From Erigeron canadensis (lineage: Eukaryota; Streptophyta; Magnoliopsida; Asterales; Asteraceae), in assembly GCF_010389155.1 (NCBI RefSeq), contig NC_057765.1, positions 26,166,980 through 26,230,979 of the forward strand: a stretch of 64,000 nucleotides of DNA, written 5' to 3'. The translations under genes and the position numbers were made by a program. Positions 57,961-64,000 of the stretch are shown here, one piece after another; the first letter of the stretch is position 1; every line of letters starts with the position of its first letter. The notes under the pieces were generated by a model that worked only from the letters and a program-made list of their open reading frames with translations, was not told where the DNA came from and did no database searches.

Positions 57961-60900
57961 TAATTAGGATTGCATGTCAAAAACAATGGTAATGGAGCTA
58001 TGATACCACATCCGAAAATGAATTGAACTGCATATTGTTCTTAATTAGTATATTTTGCCGCATAACTTGCCTATTAGAATCTCACTTTCAACATTATGTT
58101 TTAGTTCTTAATTAATTAAAACGTCTCAATTCAAGGAGTGTTCTAAACAGATTAACTTAAATGTCATACACCTTCTATATGTGTCAATTGTGTTTAGTTT
58201 AAATTGCTCCAACAACATCACGTAAATTTTTTTTAATTTAAGTCATTCGTTTGGATGATTTGTGAAATGAACTTGACATAAAAACCGAGCTAGAAGTAGA
58301 GTTGAACATATATCTATCATTTTATTAGAAAAGCTAAAGAAACGAATTGAACCAAGGAGACATATCCAAATGAAACATGGTGTCATGTTAATAATCCAAA
58401 AATGAATTGTAATTTCACCTTTATAACTTGTATTTTTTTTGTTCATCTTCCTTTAAGTTAGCTAATTATTCAGCCTAAATAATTTATTTACAGTATTTTT
58501 TTTTTTGGCATAAGTTAAACTCACGATTTATTTTATTAATAAATCATCACACTGTGGGAATTAAACCCTTTGTAAATATGTTATTACATATGCAAATAAT
58601 ATATTCTTCTAACCTTGTTCATGAAATATGATACATGTGCACATTTTTGGACATAAATGGACATGGGACGTCGAAGACCTTTGAATTTAAAAGAAAGTGA
58701 AGAAACCGTTAAGACAAAGGACAATACAGTAAAATCCAACTGACTTCATTTTCAGACCTTCTTTTTCTCTGACCTGCACTTGTTGACTTGCTCAATTGAA
58801 CAATGTTTATTTTTAAACCCTTTTATTCTTGACGAGAGTAAGTATCTACGCATTATGGTGGTAAGATGGTAGGGTGATATGTCGTAGGTTGTGATAGGTC
58901 ATAGGTTATTATATGTCATAGAGTATGATAGCCAAATGTTTTAACCGTACGGGCTCCACCATCGGATTTAAAAATTCGTCGAAAGTATATCGAATGACAT
59001 ATCTAATGATAGAGCATGATTTTTTAAGAACACCCATATAATTTTTATAATTTATCGATATACGGTTTTTGAGATAAAAGATTTTAAATGATATAAAGAA
59101 ATTTATGAATAAGAAAGAAAAATGAGTGGTTGAGATTTATTGTAAGGGTATTATGAATAAATGATAGGATATTTTAGGCTTTTAACTTGTGTAGTTGAAA
59201 AATAGAGGAAACAAATGTTTTATAATGTAATAGAGATAGAGAAAAAGGGTATATCAAGAATAAAAAAATTACAAAAACAAATAAAACTAAAAAGGTTTTT
59301 AACAAAATCATTTATTATATAATTGCTTATACATATTTATATGATAATTTATGTCTATTTGATCACTAACTATCTCATGAAATATTTATTTATAAAATAT
59401 TTGGATACATATATTCATGGCAATATTTATGCACATATGTTCATGGAATCTATGTCTCTCCATAACTGTATAATGAATGAAAATTTATATCTTCACATAA
59501 TTGTAAAATCCAATATTACACGTAAATAATTAAAAAACAATTATCATGTAAAAAATAATGATTGATGAACTTGATTTTAGCAAATTCCTAAAAAGTCATG
59601 TAATTTTGGAGTTACTAACCTAACTTTTCACTTTTGTATATACAGGCAGGATCAGTCACCTGGGCAAACCAACCCTTTCTTATCTTTTTTTTTATTATGT
59701 TCTTCAACCTCCCCATGGGTCGCTCACTCCTATGAATAGATATTCGTTGATCAAATCGATCGATAATTTTTTAATATCTTAGGTGGGCCATCAGAGATTT
59801 TGAGAGAATCCCCTCTTGGTCGTCAGAAGCGAACTTCCGGGCCGGGAAGGAGCCAGAAGGCTTTATTCAGAGGTGGGTCTTTCAACTGCCTACTCTTTCG
59901 ATTTGCAAGTTTAAGTTTTTGTTGTTTTAATATGTCACCCAAGTTAAAAAAAAAAAAAAAACAATCAGCAAAATGATCTCCTTTATTGTAGGATTTTGCT
60001 TAAGTATTTGTCTAATTCATTGTTAATACGATTCAATGACTAGATTCTATAGAATTAGGTATCATTTTTTTGTTAGATTATATTCCCCACTAATCACCTA
60101 TAAGGCCATAATACTCGCAGAAAATATTATTACGTTAACACCATATTTCCGTCACAATACCTCCTATTTTATTCACAATCATCACAAACACTACTTAAAC
60201 TAAAACGTATTTTTTACTCGATTAATACCCACCGATCCCCCACCACTCTGGTAAACTCTCCTCAGTCAAAACCTGAGTTATGTAGTCTAAATTTGTGTTT
60301 AAACACTATCACTTGCTATAATTTATTTACTTTTACAACTCTGGTGCGCATGCATAGACCATCTTCGAAGGCCGAGGTTAACCTCGCCCTAAGGGTATCT
60401 ATGTGAACCTGTCAGAGGGTCGCCATTGAAGGGTCACTACAAACATCAGGTAAAAGGCTGGGTTGAGACGCAAGTGTGCTATATGCTGGTGCACTCAATG
60501 ACGCGCGTGCTGGAGGCAAATGAGGATTAGAGATGTCTTAGTATTATGGTTAAATCTTGTCAATAAGGAAATGTACATGTCACGACGTGACCGAAAATTG
60601 GCTTAGAATAACTATAAAAATTTTGATTTTTTTTACACAACTAGCATCGGATATGCCAATTTAGTTTCATCTTCAATAATGTACATATAAAACTAGATAA
60701 TAAATTTAAGGGTTACTTGAATATTGCACTACCCAAAATGTGATTTGTGCACTAAATACTATTCCAAGTTAATCGACTCTGCTAAAATTGAACACTAAAC
60801 AGTAAACACCAATTCAGTATTCGAATTTATTATAAACGAAGCACTATAAAATAAGTAAGGATTTTGCTTATTTCTTGTAAATTTGATTTAGATTTCTAAA

Positions 60901-61182
60901 TATAATAAAGTCAAACAAGACAGTAGACAACTTCTATACCCGCATGTAAGATAACTGGATTAAACATGGTATCACACTAAATATAATTCTCAAAACATAG
61001 TAGTCTTCCCAAATATTGTAATAAGCATATGGTCTTAGCTTACTCAGAAATACATTTAATAGCATAACAAACATGCAAATAAAGAAGTCATAGACAATAC
61101 TGTAATGTGATTAAGAAAAATAACTAGAAGCCATTTCCTCACATATTAGCATGTCTCTTTTCCATAAGATCTTCATAACTGC
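57961..61182. other. Largely gene-free region left of RPS29
   Basis: No gene recognised. It contains a Mutator-type element fragment (58930-59160) and a GC-richer patch at about 59760-59890 and 60340-60530 that I cannot assign. The last 100-200 bases before 61183 are expected to include the RPS29 3' UTR. Confidence 0.45.
58930..59160. mobile_element. Fragment related to the Mutator-like element at 21.7-23.0 kb
   Basis: AAAAATTCGTCGAAAGTATATCGAATGACATATCTAATGA-type text, followed by AAGAACACCCATAT and TTTTTGAGATAAAAG, matches both ends of the 21,686-23,017 element. Only one end is visible here, so it is a fragment or a diverged copy without a delimited partner. Confidence 0.55.
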
Positions 61183-62859
<1,677 letters not shown>

Positions 62860-62966
62860 CTTCTTCTTCTTCTTTCTTTAGCTGCTGGTTGTTGGTTTGT
62901 TAATAGACAGCCGCTTAGATGAGGGTTTCTTTGAGAAAGAAAAAAGGAGCTAAGCAAATGTGAGAC

Positions 62967-63039
62967 TATTTATACATCGAAAACCCTAGTTTGTATTTGT
63001 GGACTCTTCCTTATTGGGCTGGGCTGGGCTGGATGGGCC
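62967..63039 (-). promoter_or_regulatory. RPS29 promoter: TATA box, telo-box and site II cluster
   Basis: Read on the minus strand: three TGGGCT and one TGGGCC site II elements (63015-63039, AGCCCA/GGCCCA on minus), then a telo-box AGGGTTT (AAACCCTA at 62981-62988), then TATAAATA (62974-62967), about 108 bp before the start codon. This site II plus telo-box layout is known from plant ribosomal-protein and other growth-related genes, where TCP-type factors act through site II. Confidence 0.85.
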
Positions 63040-63875
63040 GGGCCAAGTTTTAGCCAATCCCCAAAAAATTGTTGAAGACTTTGCATCCAATATCCAATTA
63101 ACCAAAATCAAAAAAGGGTTTAAATGATTTTTTAATTTGCATATTGTGGTAATTGTATTTATATTCTTTTGGTTAAATTATATTTTACTATCTATTAAAC
63201 TGTTAAATTTTAAACTGGTAAAATTATTTTTGATTCAATTTTGGAAAAACAGATAAAGAGAAACAATCGTTGAAAAATGTGAACTTGTTAGAAGAAGTCT
63301 ATATATCTTAATAAAACAAATTACATGGTGCATTAGTGCATACAAAACAACAAATTAACTTTTTCATTGACATTTTAACCTTAGATTTTTTAGTCAAGTT
63401 TTTTTTTTTAATTCTAAATTTCCTTATCCATAGGGATTTGGCTAACGATGTTATCACACCTAGATTTTTATTTTTTATTTTTTAACGGCAAATTTGGGTT
63501 TAGCGATATGCCTTTTTATATACCCAACTCCAATTCTAGAAGAAATCGGATGTGAAAAAGCCCCTAACTATTTTCCTTTAAAAATTATTTTCTTAAATAA
63601 AAGGACTATTTGTACTAACTATTTTTCGTGTGTAAAAAATATTGTTTAGAAAAGGTGGCTGTGATAATATTCATCCCATGTTTCTAAAGCGTCTTTTTCG
63701 AATTTGTCACATTTCTTCAAGCCTCAAGTACCAAATGTCCAAATGTGATTTGGGGAATGAGACTATTAGAATGTGTTACATTGGGCTTTTTTTTAAAAAA
63801 ATAATAGGACTTACTATCTTATAATGTAAATAATTTTATACGAATTGTCATAGTATATTGAAACTTCAATCAATC
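63040..63875. other. Gene-free AT-rich region
   Basis: No gene recognised. A 60-codon open stretch at 63642-63824 has no family motif. Confidence 0.45.
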
Positions 63876-63879
63876 ATAT

Positions 63880-64000
63880 GTATTGTATGTAATGAACTTT
63901 CAAACTCAATGCATTGTATGTATTTAGGTATATGTGACAACCATATAAGTTGACACATATAAAACTTTTGATTAGTTAGATACATACAATGCACAACATT
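63880..64000. mobile_element. Partial MITE at window edge, related to 18.2-18.5 kb
   Basis: TGTATTGTATGTAAT, ATGTGACAACCATATAAG and GATACATACAATGCACA echo the centre and arms of the foldback element at 18165-18468 (GTGTATTGTATGTAAG, ACGTGGCAACCATATATAG). The element continues beyond the window. Confidence 0.5.

Overview
This window is nuclear DNA from a flowering plant, a eudicot. It is AT-rich, its genes are split by GT-AG introns, and it carries Ty1/copia retrotransposons, Mutator-like, hAT, PIF/Harbinger and Helitron elements, a LINE tail and tRNA-derived SINEs. The overall texture suggests Asteraceae, but that is a low-confidence inference with no marker gene behind it.

Layout. 0-7 kb: a complete but decayed copia element (copia-1, + strand; 461-bp LTRs, TSD TAAAG) with a long repetitive leader. 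7-9.3 kb: no genes. 9.3-16.1 kb: a second copia element (copia-2, - strand; 823-bp LTRs, TSD ATAGC). Its coding frame is broken only by three stop codons, and its left side has the odd order full LTR, copy of the flanking DNA, truncated LTR. 16-35 kb: gene-free and filled with non-autonomous DNA transposons, most of which could be delimited by target-site duplications (TSDs): two inverted ACCGG-rich hAT-type MITEs, two Mutator-like long-TIR elements, a hAT-type element and Helitron-like pieces.

35.9-45 kb is the gene island. An NPH3/BTB protein of the NPY (MAB4/ENP) family lies on +, four exons, 611 aa. A six-exon QWRF-motif protein (QWRF2-like, 634 aa) lies convergently on -. The third NPY intron holds a Helitron and a LINE tail. 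45.9-61 kb: more transposons, including a Mutator-like element, nested Tourist-type MITEs, a Helitron-like element, a near-complete Harbinger element (2,149 bp, TSD TTA) whose three-exon transposase has one premature stop, two SINEs, and a hAT element carrying a nested solo LTR. 61.2-62.9 kb: the three-exon gene for 40S ribosomal protein S29 on -, 56 aa, with a TATA box, telo-box and site II promoter elements.

Host functions are auxin-linked cell polarity (NPY), microtubule and cell-division related (QWRF2) and translation (RPS29). They form no visible pathway together. No wholly new system was found. The most unusual structures are the recombined LTR end of copia-2, the Harbinger element with a transposase but no Myb partner gene, and the long-TIR elements with internal tandem or nested palindromic structure. 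All coordinates and splice sites were read by eye.
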